Assembly (NCBI GenBank): GCA_964418605.1
Contig: CAYQLY010000001.1
Location: forward strand, 186,001 to 250,000
DNA: 64,000 nucleotides
Source: CAYQLY01 sp964418605
GTDB taxonomy: Bacteria > Bacteroidota > Bacteroidia > Cytophagales > Cyclobacteriaceae
Reading direction: 5' to 3'
In this document: in pieces, positions 16,851-24,585 of the stretch
Layout of the letters: each line of letters begins with the position of its first letter
Numbering within the stretch: the first letter of the stretch is position 1
Translations under genes and position numbers: made by a program
The notes under the pieces: model-generated
The model's input: the letters and a program-made list of their open reading frames with translations, nothing else
Told to the model about the DNA's origin: nothing
Databases searched by the model: none

Positions 16851-18539
16851 ATGAAAACAATAAGTAAACCTAGTCTAGTTGATTTTGTGAAGCAGTATGC
16901 TTCCCATCCACAGTATAAAGCACCAAAAGGAAATAAACTATATGCTAAATCATGGCAAACGGAAGCTGTGATTCGCATGTTCTTAAATAATTTGGATGAA
17001 CATGTCGCTGAAAATCCGAATGAACTTGTGGTCTATGGAGGAACCGGACAAGCTGCACGAAACCCCGAAGCAGCTAGAAAAATTATCGAGCTCTTGCTGG
17101 AGTTAGAGGAAAACCAAAGTCTATTGATTCAGTCTGGAAAACCAGTGGGAATTATCCGAAGTCATCCACAAGCACCACGTGTATTGATTGCTAATAGTAA
17201 TCTTGTTCCGCATTGGGCCAATTGGGACTATTTTAATCAGTTGAAAGAACGAGGCTTGATGATGTTTGGGCAAATGACAGCTGGAAGTTGGATTTACATC
17301 GGTTCGCAAGGAATTGTACAAGGAACGTATGAAACATTTGTGGCGTGCGGGAAAAAACATTTCGCAGGAAATCTTCAACATAAATTAGTCGTATCAGGTG
17401 GATTAGGTGGAATGGGCGGAGCTCAACCCTTGGCAGCGACGATGGCGGGAGCTACTTTTTTAGGAGTCGATATTGATCCAACTCGAATTCAAAAAAGAAT
17501 TGAAACGAAATACATTGATAAGATGACGCATTCATATGATGAAGCAAAAAAATGGATGCTCGATGCCAAAGAAAAAGGACAAGCGATTTCTATCGGGTTG
17601 GTTGGTGATATTGGAAATGTATTGGAAAAATTAGTAAAAGATAATATCATTCCAGAAATTTTAACGGATCAAACTTCCGCACACGATCCGATCAATGGAT
17701 ATGTTCCACATGATTTAACATTAGAACAAGCATCCACCCTTCGAAAAGAAAATTTAACTCAATACAAAGAAAAGTCATTGAAAAGTATGGCTCGTCATGT
17801 AGGTTTTATGTTGGAAATGAAAAAACGAGGAAGTGTGGTTTTTGATTATGGAAATAATTTACGTGAGTTTGCCAAACAAGGCGGAGAAAAAAACGCCTTT
17901 GATATTCCAGGATTTGTTCCCGAATATATTCGTCCACTTTTCTGCGAAGGAAAAGGGCCATTCCGATGGGCAGCTCTTTCAGGAGATCCAGAAGATATTT
18001 ATATAACTGATGAAGCGTTAATAAAAGCATTTCCAGAAAACAAACACATGATTCATTGGTTGAAGCAAGCACGTGAGCGAATTGCTTTTCAAGGAATTCC
18101 ATGTCGTATTTGTTGGCTCGGATTAGGTGAACGTGAAAAAGCAGGATTGATTTTTAATGAACTCGTTCGAACAGGAAAAGTAAAAGCTCCGATTGTGATT
18201 GGTCGCGATCATTTAGATTGTGGATCCGTAGCTTCTCCGTATCGCGAAACGGAAGCGATGAAAGATGGAAGCGATGCCATTTCAGATTGGCCTTTGTTAA
18301 ATTTACTTTCGAATACCAGTGGTGGAGCCACTTGGGTTTCTTTTCATCATGGCGGAGGAGTAGGTATTGGCTATTCGCAACATGCAGGCATGGTGATCGT
18401 TGCCGATGGAACGGATCGTGCGGAAGAATGCTTGAAACGTGTGTTGTTCAATGACCCAGCAATGGGTGTATTTCGTCATATGGATGCAGGGTATGAAAAA
18501 GCAATTGAGATGGCGAATCAATTTAATATTAATATCTAA
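16851..18539 (+). CDS. hutU: Urocanate hydratase
   Basis: Second enzyme of histidine degradation, converting urocanate to imidazolonepropionate with tightly bound NAD+. Visible signatures are VYGGTGQAARN near the N-terminus, the NAD-binding GGLGGMGGAQPLA, the conserved Cys in GIPCRICWLGLGER, DHLDCGSVASPYRETE and GGGVGIGYSQHAGMVIVADGT. I chose the ATG at 16851 (562 aa, normal for the family) over an in-frame TTG 18 bp upstream. No hutH, hutI or hutG is in the window, which is unusual. Codon choice here and in the next gene looks different from the neighbours (frequent CGA and GCG). It starts 38 bp after the RSH gene on the same strand. Confidence 0.97.
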   Translation: MKTISKPSLVDFVKQYASHPQYKAPKGNKLYAKSWQTEAVIRMFLNNLDEHVAENPNELVVYGGTGQAARNPEAARKIIELLLELEENQSLLIQSGKPVGIIRSHPQAPRVLIANSNLVPHWANWDYFNQLKERGLMMFGQMTAGSWIYIGSQGIVQGTYETFVACGKKHFAGNLQHKLVVSGGLGGMGGAQPLAATMAGATFLGVDIDPTRIQKRIETKYIDKMTHSYDEAKKWMLDAKEKGQAISIGLVGDIGNVLEKLVKDNIIPEILTDQTSAHDPINGYVPHDLTLEQASTLRKENLTQYKEKSLKSMARHVGFMLEMKKRGSVVFDYGNNLREFAKQGGEKNAFDIPGFVPEYIRPLFCEGKGPFRWAALSGDPEDIYITDEALIKAFPENKHMIHWLKQARERIAFQGIPCRICWLGLGEREKAGLIFNELVRTGKVKAPIVIGRDHLDCGSVASPYRETEAMKDGSDAISDWPLLNLLSNTSGGATWVSFHHGGGVGIGYSQHAGMVIVADGTDRAEECLKRVLFNDPAMGVFRHMDAGYEKAIEMANQFNINI

Positions 18540-18550
18540 AAAAATAAGTT

Positions 18551-19315
18551 GTGAAATATTTAATCAGTTTTGCCTTACGATTTTTTCCTCGTCCGTTTTT
18601 GCAGCGCGTAGGAAATATAGGAATTAAAATTTTGAGCATTTTTTATATCGGAAAAAAAGTAGAATGTGTGATTTGTACGCATCGCTATCGAAAATTTATG
18701 CCGTATGGAAGATTGCATCCACGAAAAAATGCCTTGTGCCCAAATTGTTTATCGCTCGAACGCCATCGATTAATTTGGTTGTACTTAAAAGATAAAACGA
18801 ATTTTTTCTCTGCTTCGTTGAATATGCTACACATTGCTCCAGAATATTGTTTTATTTCTCGATTTAAAAAATTAAAAAATTTAACATACACCACTGCTGA
18901 CTTAGAATCTCCATTGGCGGATGTGAAAATGGATATTCATCATATGCCCTTTGAAGATCAAAAATTTGATGTGGTATTTTGCAATCATGTGATGGAGCAT
19001 GTGGAAAATGATTTTCAAGCGATGCGCGAAATTTACCGTGTGCTCAAGCCCGGTGGTTGGGCGATTGTGCAATCGCCGATTGATGAAAAATTAGAAACAA
19101 CGTACGAAGATTCTACGATTACTTCTCCGCGCGAACGTGAAAAAGCCTTTGGACAAAATGATCACGTGCGTATGTACGGACGCGATTATAAAACACGATT
19201 TGAAAAAATCGGATTTCTTGTGGAAGCCAATCAATTTAATCAACTCTTTTCTTCAGAATTAAAAACAAAATATGGATTGCCTGAGAAAGAGGAGGTTTTT
19301 GTGTTTAGGAAATAA
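18551..19315 (+). CDS. Class I SAM-dependent methyltransferase with N-terminal zinc-ribbon
   Basis: 254 residues from a GTG start, 11 bp after hutU, so probably cotranscribed. A hydrophobic/basic N-terminus is followed by a four-Cys segment (VECVICTHRY ... LCPNCLSLERHR) that may bind zinc. The methyltransferase core of the Methyltransf_11 type shows LHIAPEYCF (motif I position), ADLESPLADVKMDIHHMPF, FDVVFCNHVMEHV and YRVLKPGGWAIVQSP. Similar proteins are often found near glycan or cell-surface genes, but nothing here fixes the substrate. Codon use resembles hutU more than the genes on either side. Confidence 0.8.
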   Translation: MKYLISFALRFFPRPFLQRVGNIGIKILSIFYIGKKVECVICTHRYRKFMPYGRLHPRKNALCPNCLSLERHRLIWLYLKDKTNFFSASLNMLHIAPEYCFISRFKKLKNLTYTTADLESPLADVKMDIHHMPFEDQKFDVVFCNHVMEHVENDFQAMREIYRVLKPGGWAIVQSPIDEKLETTYEDSTITSPREREKAFGQNDHVRMYGRDYKTRFEKIGFLVEANQFNQLFSSELKTKYGLPEKEEVFVFRK

Positions 19316-19319
19316 ATTA

Positions 19320-19350
19320 TAGACTTATATGAGTTTAAAAAATAAGTCTA
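19320..19350 (+). terminator. Hairpin after the methyltransferase gene
   Basis: TAGACTTAT (19320-19328) and ATAAGTCTA (19342-19350) form a 9-bp stem followed by AATAAATTTTTTA. AT-rich but correctly placed 5 bp after the stop. Confidence 0.6.
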
Positions 19351-19407
19351 AATAAATTTTTTACTAAGCTTAAAAAGTCTTATATTTGAGTCTTAAAATT
19401 CAGATTT

Positions 19408-20121
19408 ATGCCTCGTTTAATTGATTATCCAAGAGCCTCATTTAAAAATGGTCAAGAAATAGCATATGCAGTAGATTATATTGGAGGGAGTTCTACAATA
19501 GAAAGTTGTGCTGAAAAAATGGGTAAGAAGGTTAGTGGAGCCTTTAATGCTTTAATTAGTTCAGGGGTTAAACATGGCTTAGTTTCAATGAAAAAAGAAA
19601 TTTTAACCACAACTGACTTATTCCAAATATTAAAGCTAGCTTATAATAAAGCTGAAAAAACAGAAACTTTAAGAAAATCTTTTTTACATCCTCCTCTTTA
19701 TAAAAAAATATATGAACGTTATAAAGGAAAAGATCTACCAATTTCCATGTTAGATAAAATTTTAATTAGAGAATTTGAAGTTGAAGAGGCACATGCGAGC
19801 CGTGTAGCTGGTTACTTTATTGAAGGAGCAAAAAGCGTCGAGCTGCTAGAAAATGGAAAAATCGTTGATTTAGCAAAATTATCTTCTTCGGAATTGAATG
19901 ATATAGAAAAAGAAAAATATAATATTGGAGAAAATAATTCGAACGGTCCTATAAATAGAACTAATAATATTAATCTCAATCATAATGGAAATTCATTTAC
20001 AATAGCTATTAATGGCCCAGGCATGGATATTAATGTTATTATTAATGAAGAAGATGATTTCTTCATTTTAGAACCTATTTTTAATAAGATAAAGAAACAA
20101 TTAAGGGAAGGAAGCAAGTAA
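19408..20121 (+). CDS. Hypothetical protein, two-part with Asn-rich linker
   Basis: I do not recognise a named family. The 237 residues fall in two parts. Residues 1-160 are helical, with a segment around 'ESCAEKMGKKVSGAFNALIS' that could be a winged helix-turn-helix. A polar linker follows (NNSNGPINRTNNINLNHNG, about 177-196), then a short C-terminal domain (NSFTIAINGPGMDINVIINEEDDFF, two pieces of one strand-rich unit) ending in a basic helix. The conserved look of the N-terminus (PRLIDYPRASFKNG) suggests a real, widespread gene. It is the first gene of the accessory region and is closed by a weak hairpin at 20143-20167. Confidence 0.7.
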   Translation: MPRLIDYPRASFKNGQEIAYAVDYIGGSSTIESCAEKMGKKVSGAFNALISSGVKHGLVSMKKEILTTTDLFQILKLAYNKAEKTETLRKSFLHPPLYKKIYERYKGKDLPISMLDKILIREFEVEEAHASRVAGYFIEGAKSVELLENGKIVDLAKLSSSELNDIEKEKYNIGENNSNGPINRTNNINLNHNGNSFTIAINGPGMDINVIINEEDDFFILEPIFNKIKKQLREGSK

Positions 20122-20142
20122 TTAATATTGATTGCTCGAAAA

Positions 20143-20167
20143 ATCATAAGCTTCCAACCCTTATGAT
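20143..20167 (+). terminator. Weak hairpin after the 19408 gene
   Basis: ATCATAAG (20143-20150) and CTTATGAT (20160-20167) form an 8-bp stem 21 bp after the stop, without a clear T run. Confidence 0.4.
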
Positions 20168-20302
20168 CTGTAAATTAAATATTACTTTCTCAAAATCCAA
20201 ATTTGAGATCGCTTCCTTTACCTAGTTGTAAATGTCATGAATTAAAATTAAAAATTCAATAAAGTTTAATAATATTAATATAATACATTTAAATAATAAC
20301 AT

Positions 20303-20674
20303 ATGTATAGTAATAAATTAGAAATCGCAGTATTAAAATCTTCATTTGAAAATCTTGAAAAATTAAATGATAGAATATATTTTGAAGCTGAAAGAGAAGG
20401 TTACTTTAATTTAACTACTGAAACAAAAAAAGGTATTCAGCATTCGCTTTATATTTTTAAAAATCTTAAGAATAGAGATTTTATTTATACTCTTTTAAAA
20501 GGATATGAATATTTGAATGAATGTGATATTTATTTTGGTAAAATCAATAAAATCGAAGAATATAAAGCAAAAGAATATACTGGTAGTCCAATAAGATTAA
20601 AACTTACAACTGATAATAATGAAATTTATGATATTCCTTTAGATGCAAAAGAGCATTTAAATATTGAGCTTTAA
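20303..20674 (+). CDS. Small hypothetical protein
   Basis: 123 residues, unrecognised. It is acidic and Lys-rich, soluble, without signal peptide or membrane segment. The N-terminal half is predicted helical and the C-terminal half (YTGSPIRLKLTTDNNEIYDI) looks beta-rich. The ATG follows an A-rich leader. It is followed 25 bp later by the first copy of the REP-like hairpin. Confidence 0.6.
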   Translation: MYSNKLEIAVLKSSFENLEKLNDRIYFEAEREGYFNLTTETKKGIQHSLYIFKNLKNRDFIYTLLKGYEYLNECDIYFGKINKIEEYKAKEYTGSPIRLKLTTDNNEIYDIPLDAKEHLNIEL

Positions 20675-20689
20675 TAATTCTTAATTCTC

Positions 20690-20731
20690 CCTCTCTTCTC
20701 AGCGTAGTTTGTAACTACGCTGGTTTATTTT
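20690..20731 (+). repeat. REP-like hairpin repeat, copy 1
   Basis: CTCTTCTCAGCGTAGTT-TGT-AACTACGCTGGTTTATTTT. CAGCGTAGTT (20700-20709) and AACTACGCTG (20713-20722) form a perfect 10-bp stem with a 3-nt loop and a T-rich tail. Copies 2-4 (near 21979, 22965, 24856) share the flanks and the same orientation. Confidence 0.85.
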
Positions 20732-20815
20732 TGTCATTCTGAGCAAAGAATCTAATTTCTAATTTTTTTCTAGATCCTTCACACTATCGTGCTCGAATGT
20801 ACTCAGCATAACATA
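20732..20815. repeat. Decayed dispersed repeat with imperfect terminal inverted repeats
   Basis: The left end TGTCATTCTGAGCAAAGAAT is matched at the right end by the complement of TACTCAGCATAACA (about 20800-20815), with AGATCCTTCAC inside. This resembles the widespread non-coding 'TGTCATTCTGAGC...' element of many bacterial genomes, here with mutations in both arms. No gene inside. Confidence 0.6.
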
Positions 20816-20883
20816 GAAAAAAATAATCGTAAATTATTTCATAAAATTAGTTAGTTTTATACACACAATATATAAACCCTTGC

Positions 20884-20907
20884 TGGTGCGCGGTTGCAAC
20901 GCGTACC
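20884..20907. repeat. GC-rich imperfect hairpin
   Basis: GGTGCGCGGTTGCAACGCGTACC forms an imperfect stem (one mismatch and one bulge). Its local GC content is striking in this AT-rich region. It lies 22 bp before a second GC-rich hairpin. Confidence 0.6.
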
Positions 20908-20928
20908 ACAATTGCATTACAAAAAATA

Positions 20929-20953
20929 TAGCACGCGTTATAAACGCGTGCTA
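20929..20953. repeat. 11-bp perfect hairpin abutting a gene fragment
   Basis: TAGCACGCGTT (20929-20939) and AACGCGTGCTA (20943-20953) with loop ATA. It ends 8 bp before the ATG of the HEAT-like fragment. It is related in style (GTT..AAC centre) to the CAGCGTAGTT repeats. Confidence 0.8.
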
Positions 20954-20961
20954 GTAATAGA

Positions 20962-21336
20962 ATGGTATGGGGTAGTATGATTGCTCTATCAACAATTGCT
21001 AGTTTAAAGGCAGACTGTATATTCAAAAAGATTGGATTGATTTTGGAAACAATGAAAAATGGAACTCTTATAACTGAGGTTTGGGGTATAAAGACACTTG
21101 TAAAACTTTCTATAAATAAACAAAAATACAAAACAAAGTTATTACCAGTATTGATAGATTACTTAGAAAAGTGTCGTCCTATTGATTTTGCTTCACGAGT
21201 TGAAACAATCATACCTGTATTAAAAAGTTCAGAAGATAAAGAAATACTTAGTACAATTATTCAGAAGAAAACTAATGAGTTAAGTTTATCACAAACAAAA
21301 AAACTGAAAACGATTTTAAATAAAGATGGAAAATAA
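20962..21336 (+). pseudogene. HEAT-repeat-like protein fragment, probably 5'-truncated
   Basis: The frame encodes 124 residues of paired helices (WGSMIALSTIASLKAD, VWGIKTLVKLSINKQKYK, ASRVETIIPVLKSS) typical of the C-terminal part of a HEAT/ARM-like protein. It begins directly at the right edge of the GC-rich hairpin pair, mid-repeat and without a leader. I therefore infer that the original 5' part was lost when the repeat DNA arrived. It could still be translated from the ATG at 20962. The following gene at 21379 is only 42 bp away. Confidence 0.5.
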
Positions 21337-21378
21337 AAATACTTTGGCTACCATTTTTCGTTACCTGCAATTATAAGT

Positions 21379-21936
21379 ATGAAACTTCAAGATTTAGGAT
21401 ATACCAATAAGTGGATAGAGTATGGATTTATAGATTTAGAAATAATCAAGATTCAGTTAGATGAATTCAACAAAGGAAATGACCTTAATGCCGAACATTA
21501 TAGATACCGAACATTTATAAATTGGCTTGAATCTAAGGATGCATTTACTGATATTGAAATTGAAAATTATTTTAAATTGGCAAGTGAAGATCCTGATAGT
21601 TTGATGGCCGGATCAGCAGTTAAGGAACTATTCATATCTTCAAAAATTACGAATTCCCAATTTGAATTGATAAAATCGAAACTTCCAGAACTAGGCAATT
21701 GGACTAAAAAGTTAATACTAAGAGAAAGTTTAAAAAGAAGGATTTTGAATGAAAAATTAAGTAAGGAACTCGTGGATCAATGTATTATCTATAAGAAAGA
21801 ATTTAATGATAGTTTATTGATTGAACTAATTATTAAAGCAACAAACGAGGTTGAATTTTTAATTGATTTTACAAATGGAGATTTTGGGAAACGAATCAAA
21901 AATTTGGCAATCGAAAAAATAAAAACATGTAGGTAG
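21379..21936 (+). CDS. Hypothetical helical protein
   Basis: 185 residues, not recognised. All-helical, charged, soluble, without signal peptide. Phrases such as 'LMAGSAVKELFISSKI' and 'ELIIKATNEVEFLIDF' suggest an irregular alpha-helical repeat related in style to the HEAT-like fragment just upstream (spacing 42 bp). The two may once have formed a module. The REP-like copy 2 begins about 30 bp after the stop. Confidence 0.6.
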   Translation: MKLQDLGYTNKWIEYGFIDLEIIKIQLDEFNKGNDLNAEHYRYRTFINWLESKDAFTDIEIENYFKLASEDPDSLMAGSAVKELFISSKITNSQFELIKSKLPELGNWTKKLILRESLKRRILNEKLSKELVDQCIIYKKEFNDSLLIELIIKATNEVEFLIDFTNGDFGKRIKNLAIEKIKTCR

Positions 21937-21968
21937 CTTCAGGTTGTAGCTATGGTGGGTATTGTTTG

Positions 21969-22041
21969 ATCCCTCTCTCAGCGTAGTTTGTAACTACGCT
22001 GTACTATTTTTAATAATCAGGTGTAGTTATAAACTACACCT
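21969..22041 (+). repeat. REP-like hairpin copy 2 plus related AGGTGTAGTT hairpin
   Basis: Copy 2 is CAGCGTAGTT (21979-21988), TGT, AACTACGCTG (21992-22001). It is followed 18 bp later by a sequence variant, AGGTGTAGTT (22019-22028), ATA, AACTACACCT (22032-22041). The variant keeps the AGTT/AACT centre while both arms changed together. Confidence 0.85.
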
Positions 22042-22118
22042 AGCAAAAGTAGCTATAAGTAATTTCATGAAATTATGTAATTTTATATAGTCATACACCA
22101 TGCGTAGAACTATACGTT

Positions 22119-22487
22119 ATGAGTAACGGAAAAAATCCAATATATAGACTTCGCTTCTTTTTCGACTATAGTTCTGGTGGATGTCTGTGGCCTGACAATG
22201 AAGCAGCGTATGAAAAATATGGCGTAGGAGCATTAGACGCAGAAACCTACGACCTAAATGGAAAAGTCAATCAGGAAGCAAGAATTAAATTACCAAATTC
22301 AACAAAGCAAAAAATATTGAAATTAGAAAAATTGTATAGTGAAAGTTTGAATTGGGAAGACCCGGGAGGAGCTTCAATGTGGGACAAATCACAGTGGGAT
22401 AATTTCTATTCATGGACAAGAGAGTTGCATAAAGAAATATCAAACATACTTGGTGACGACTTTGAAATTATATATCAACAGGAATAA
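22119..22487 (+). CDS. Small hypothetical protein (SSGGCLWPDN motif)
   Basis: 122 soluble residues, aromatic-rich (FFFDYSSGGCLWPDNEAA near the N-terminus, WEDPGGASMWDKSQWDNFYSW in the centre as two pieces). I believe this is a recurring uncharacterised bacterial family, but I cannot name it. No catalytic motif is evident. It lies 17 bp upstream of the membrane protein gene at 22505, so the two may form an operon bounded by REP copies 2 and 3. Confidence 0.6.
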   Translation: MSNGKNPIYRLRFFFDYSSGGCLWPDNEAAYEKYGVGALDAETYDLNGKVNQEARIKLPNSTKQKILKLEKLYSESLNWEDPGGASMWDKSQWDNFYSWTRELHKEISNILGDDFEIIYQQE

Positions 22488-22504
22488 AAAAACAAACTTA
22501 AATT

Positions 22505-22885
22505 ATGATAGAAGAAAAAAAATCTTTACCCAAATGGATACTTATAGTATCAGGAATTTTTGCATTGCTTGAAATCGGAGTAAGTTTATCCTTATTCATT
22601 TCACCAAGATCGACTTTGGAAACTGTTGACTTTAATGCAAAAGGCGTTACTTATTTAGTACATATGTGGGCTGCTCGGCAATTTGCGCTGGGATTTATTT
22701 TTGCTTTTGCAACAATCAAAAGATCAATTCCTATGCTGACACTTGCCTATATTTTCTTTTTAGTGATGATGGTTAGTGATCTATTTATCGGAATTTCACA
22801 AAAAGATAATCCACTTATCATTGGGTCTTTAGTTATGTCTGTTATTTCTTCAGCATTGCTATTTGTACTAAATAAGAGAAGATAA
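22505..22885 (+). CDS. Small four-helix membrane protein
   Basis: 126 residues with about four transmembrane segments (WILIVSGIFALLEIGVSLSLFI, QFALGFIFAFATI, MLTLAYIFFLVMMVSDLFI, IIGSLVMSVISSALLFVL, each given in part) and a basic tail (NKRR). It resembles small uncharacterised DoxX/DUF-type membrane proteins, but no specific family can be claimed. Probably cotranscribed with the 22119 gene. Confidence 0.6.
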   Translation: MIEEKKSLPKWILIVSGIFALLEIGVSLSLFISPRSTLETVDFNAKGVTYLVHMWAARQFALGFIFAFATIKRSIPMLTLAYIFFLVMMVSDLFIGISQKDNPLIIGSLVMSVISSALLFVLNKRR

Positions 22886-22955
22886 TAAATGTCATCTTAT
22901 GAATCAAGTCATTCAAATTTTAATTCTCCTATTTATTTTACCAATTAAGATCTTT

Positions 22956-22997
22956 TGCCTCTCTCAGCGCAGTTTTCAACTACGCTGGTTTATATTA
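22956..22997 (+). repeat. REP-like hairpin repeat, copy 3
   Basis: CAGCGCAGTT (22965-22974), TTC, AACTACGCTG (22978-22987): one stem mismatch compared with copy 1. The flanks CCTCTCT and GGTTTAT are conserved. It ends about 20 bp before the ATG at 23009. Confidence 0.8.
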
Positions 22998-23008
22998 ATT
23001 TTATATTA

Positions 23009-23479
23009 ATGAAAAAAGAAAAAGAGTATTGCGGAGATTTTGCAGACTGTTATGTATTAACAGAAAAAAGAACTAAGGAATGGATTGTTCGTTTTTTAAA
23101 TGAGTTCATTCCAAATAGAAAACAACAAGCGGATGAATATGAAATTTCTCTATACTCAACTCGTTCTACGCTTGTTTTCAAAAAAGATGAAGAACTAATA
23201 GATTATTTAGAAAAAAATAAAAATATACCACATGCTATTTATTGGACGAATGAAGAAGATTCTGACTTACGAGGAGTGATGGTCTTTTTTACAAATGATG
23301 GATATCTTATTCCTGGAATTTATTGTGAAACACTTGTGAATGATACTTCGATTGAGGATAATTATTTTAATCAATTAAAATTATTTTGGAAAACGGATCA
23401 AGGATATATTACGTATGAACAACCAGCGCCTCATAACAAAGATGAGTTTTTAAAAATAGTTAACAGTTTAATTAAGTAA
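23009..23479 (+). CDS. Hypothetical cytoplasmic protein
   Basis: 156 residues from ATG 23009. A longer in-frame start at 22955 would be translated through the REP hairpin and is rejected. No named family is recognised. The chain is acidic, rich in aromatic residues, and has an alpha/beta look (HAIYWTNEEDSDLRGVMVFF, two strands and a loop), ending in a helix. Its size and composition resemble small immunity or SMI1/KNR4-like proteins, but no toxin gene is adjacent, so I make no functional claim. Confidence 0.55.
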   Translation: MKKEKEYCGDFADCYVLTEKRTKEWIVRFLNEFIPNRKQQADEYEISLYSTRSTLVFKKDEELIDYLEKNKNIPHAIYWTNEEDSDLRGVMVFFTNDGYLIPGIYCETLVNDTSIEDNYFNQLKLFWKTDQGYITYEQPAPHNKDEFLKIVNSLIK

Positions 23480-23613
23480 CAAACCTCCTTTTAGTATAGC
23501 TTCTAGCTATGTTATCTTGTTTTCAAATTTATATTTAGCAGTAGTTATAAGATATACCTAGAATGGGTTATTAGAAATGAAAAGTATATTTATTTTTAGA
23601 AAATTTTAATTCA

Positions 23614-24585
23614 TTATTTATGAATTAAAATTTTTGCAGCTTCTATATTAGTTGCGAGTTTAACATGAACACTTCTAGAGGTTACAGCTTTCTCGAATAG
23701 TTTAATATCAGATTCGTGTGGATGGCTCGTGGAGGGATCTTGTAGAAAAATTACTTTTTGGCAAAGTCTTTTTTCAATAGCATATGCAATTTGTACATCG
23801 CCACCTAATGGTCCTGAATTGCAAATTCGTATTTTTTTTATATCTTCTTGGTTTCTGCCAGCTGCCAGCATAAATTTTTTCACCCATGTGCCTGTTGTTC
23901 CTGTGGCTAATATATAGTCATAGTTTTTAAATATATAGTCTGCATTTTCAACAGCAAATCTACAAACCTCAAGTTTCATATTATCGTTTGCAATTATTGC
24001 TAGTGTATGATTGTTTTTTGTTAAACCTTCAAGTGGCGGATTGATATATTTTGCTCTTTTAAGAAATATATTGGGCTGTGTTGTTTTTTTGTCTAAAATG
24101 GAATGCCATTCTTGTATGAATGCTATGGCAGTATCTATTTCTATAGCAATTGGGACATTATGTACATTAGCTTCTCTTGATAAAACAGCACTATCTGGTT
24201 TGTTGAATTTATCCTCCCAACTCATTAGATGAATGACAGCATCTATGCGTTGCTCAATTATTTCAAATGCGACATGTGTTGTTCCTATAAAATCATTATC
24301 TGTTACTTCTAAGTTATTTTTAATTACTTTTATTGATTCTTCTAATTTTTTTTTACTATCAATGTTTTTGTAAAGGCTGGTTTTATATTTTTCTAAAGAG
24401 TTTTCCAGAATTTTTAATGAGCTTTTGTAGGTGTCTTTTGTTATTAGTACTTTAAAATAGCAACACAGCGTGCACATGTATCTCAAAACAAACTCTTCGA
24501 ACGATTTATAGTTTTTAGCTCTGAAAAGAGGTGTTGTTATTAATGCTATTCGCCCGTATTTTTTTTCTATATTTATGCTTTTCAT
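23614..24585 (-). CDS. Double-domain methylglyoxal-synthase-like protein
   Basis: 323 residues. The C-terminal half (about 190-323) is a clear methylglyoxal synthase domain: phosphate-binding LATGTTGTW, catalytic-Asp loop NSGPLGGDVQ (D263), and LQDPSTSHPHESD (D283, H290, D293), matching D71, D91, H98 and D101 of E. coli MgsA. The His equivalent to E. coli H19 is replaced by Asn (N200 in AIIANDNMK). The N-terminal half contains a second, degenerate copy (IDAVIHLMSWEDK, SREANVHNVPIAIEIDTAIAF) lacking the GGD catalytic loop. Ordinary MgsA is about 130-150 aa and single-domain. Activity on dihydroxyacetone phosphate is possible but not assured; a binding or regulatory role is an alternative. It is monocistronic. 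Confidence 0.75.
   Translation of the reverse strand: MKSINIEKKYGRIALITTPLFRAKNYKSFEEFVLRYMCTLCCYFKVLITKDTYKSSLKILENSLEKYKTSLYKNIDSKKKLEESIKVIKNNLEVTDNDFIGTTHVAFEIIEQRIDAVIHLMSWEDKFNKPDSAVLSREANVHNVPIAIEIDTAIAFIQEWHSILDKKTTQPNIFLKRAKYINPPLEGLTKNNHTLAIIANDNMKLEVCRFAVENADYIFKNYDYILATGTTGTWVKKFMLAAGRNQEDIKKIRICNSGPLGGDVQIAYAIEKRLCQKVIFLQDPSTSHPHESDIKLFEKAVTSRSVHVKLATNIEAAKILIHK

Noticed and set aside
22955..23008. Upstream start of the 23009 gene
   Set aside because: The longer frame would be translated through REP copy 3. The ATG at 23009 gives a sensible N-terminus.
22119..23479. Toxin-antitoxin or defence pair among small accessory genes
   Set aside because: No toxin fold, antitoxin HTH pairing or nuclease motif could be recognised; sizes and layout alone are not enough.
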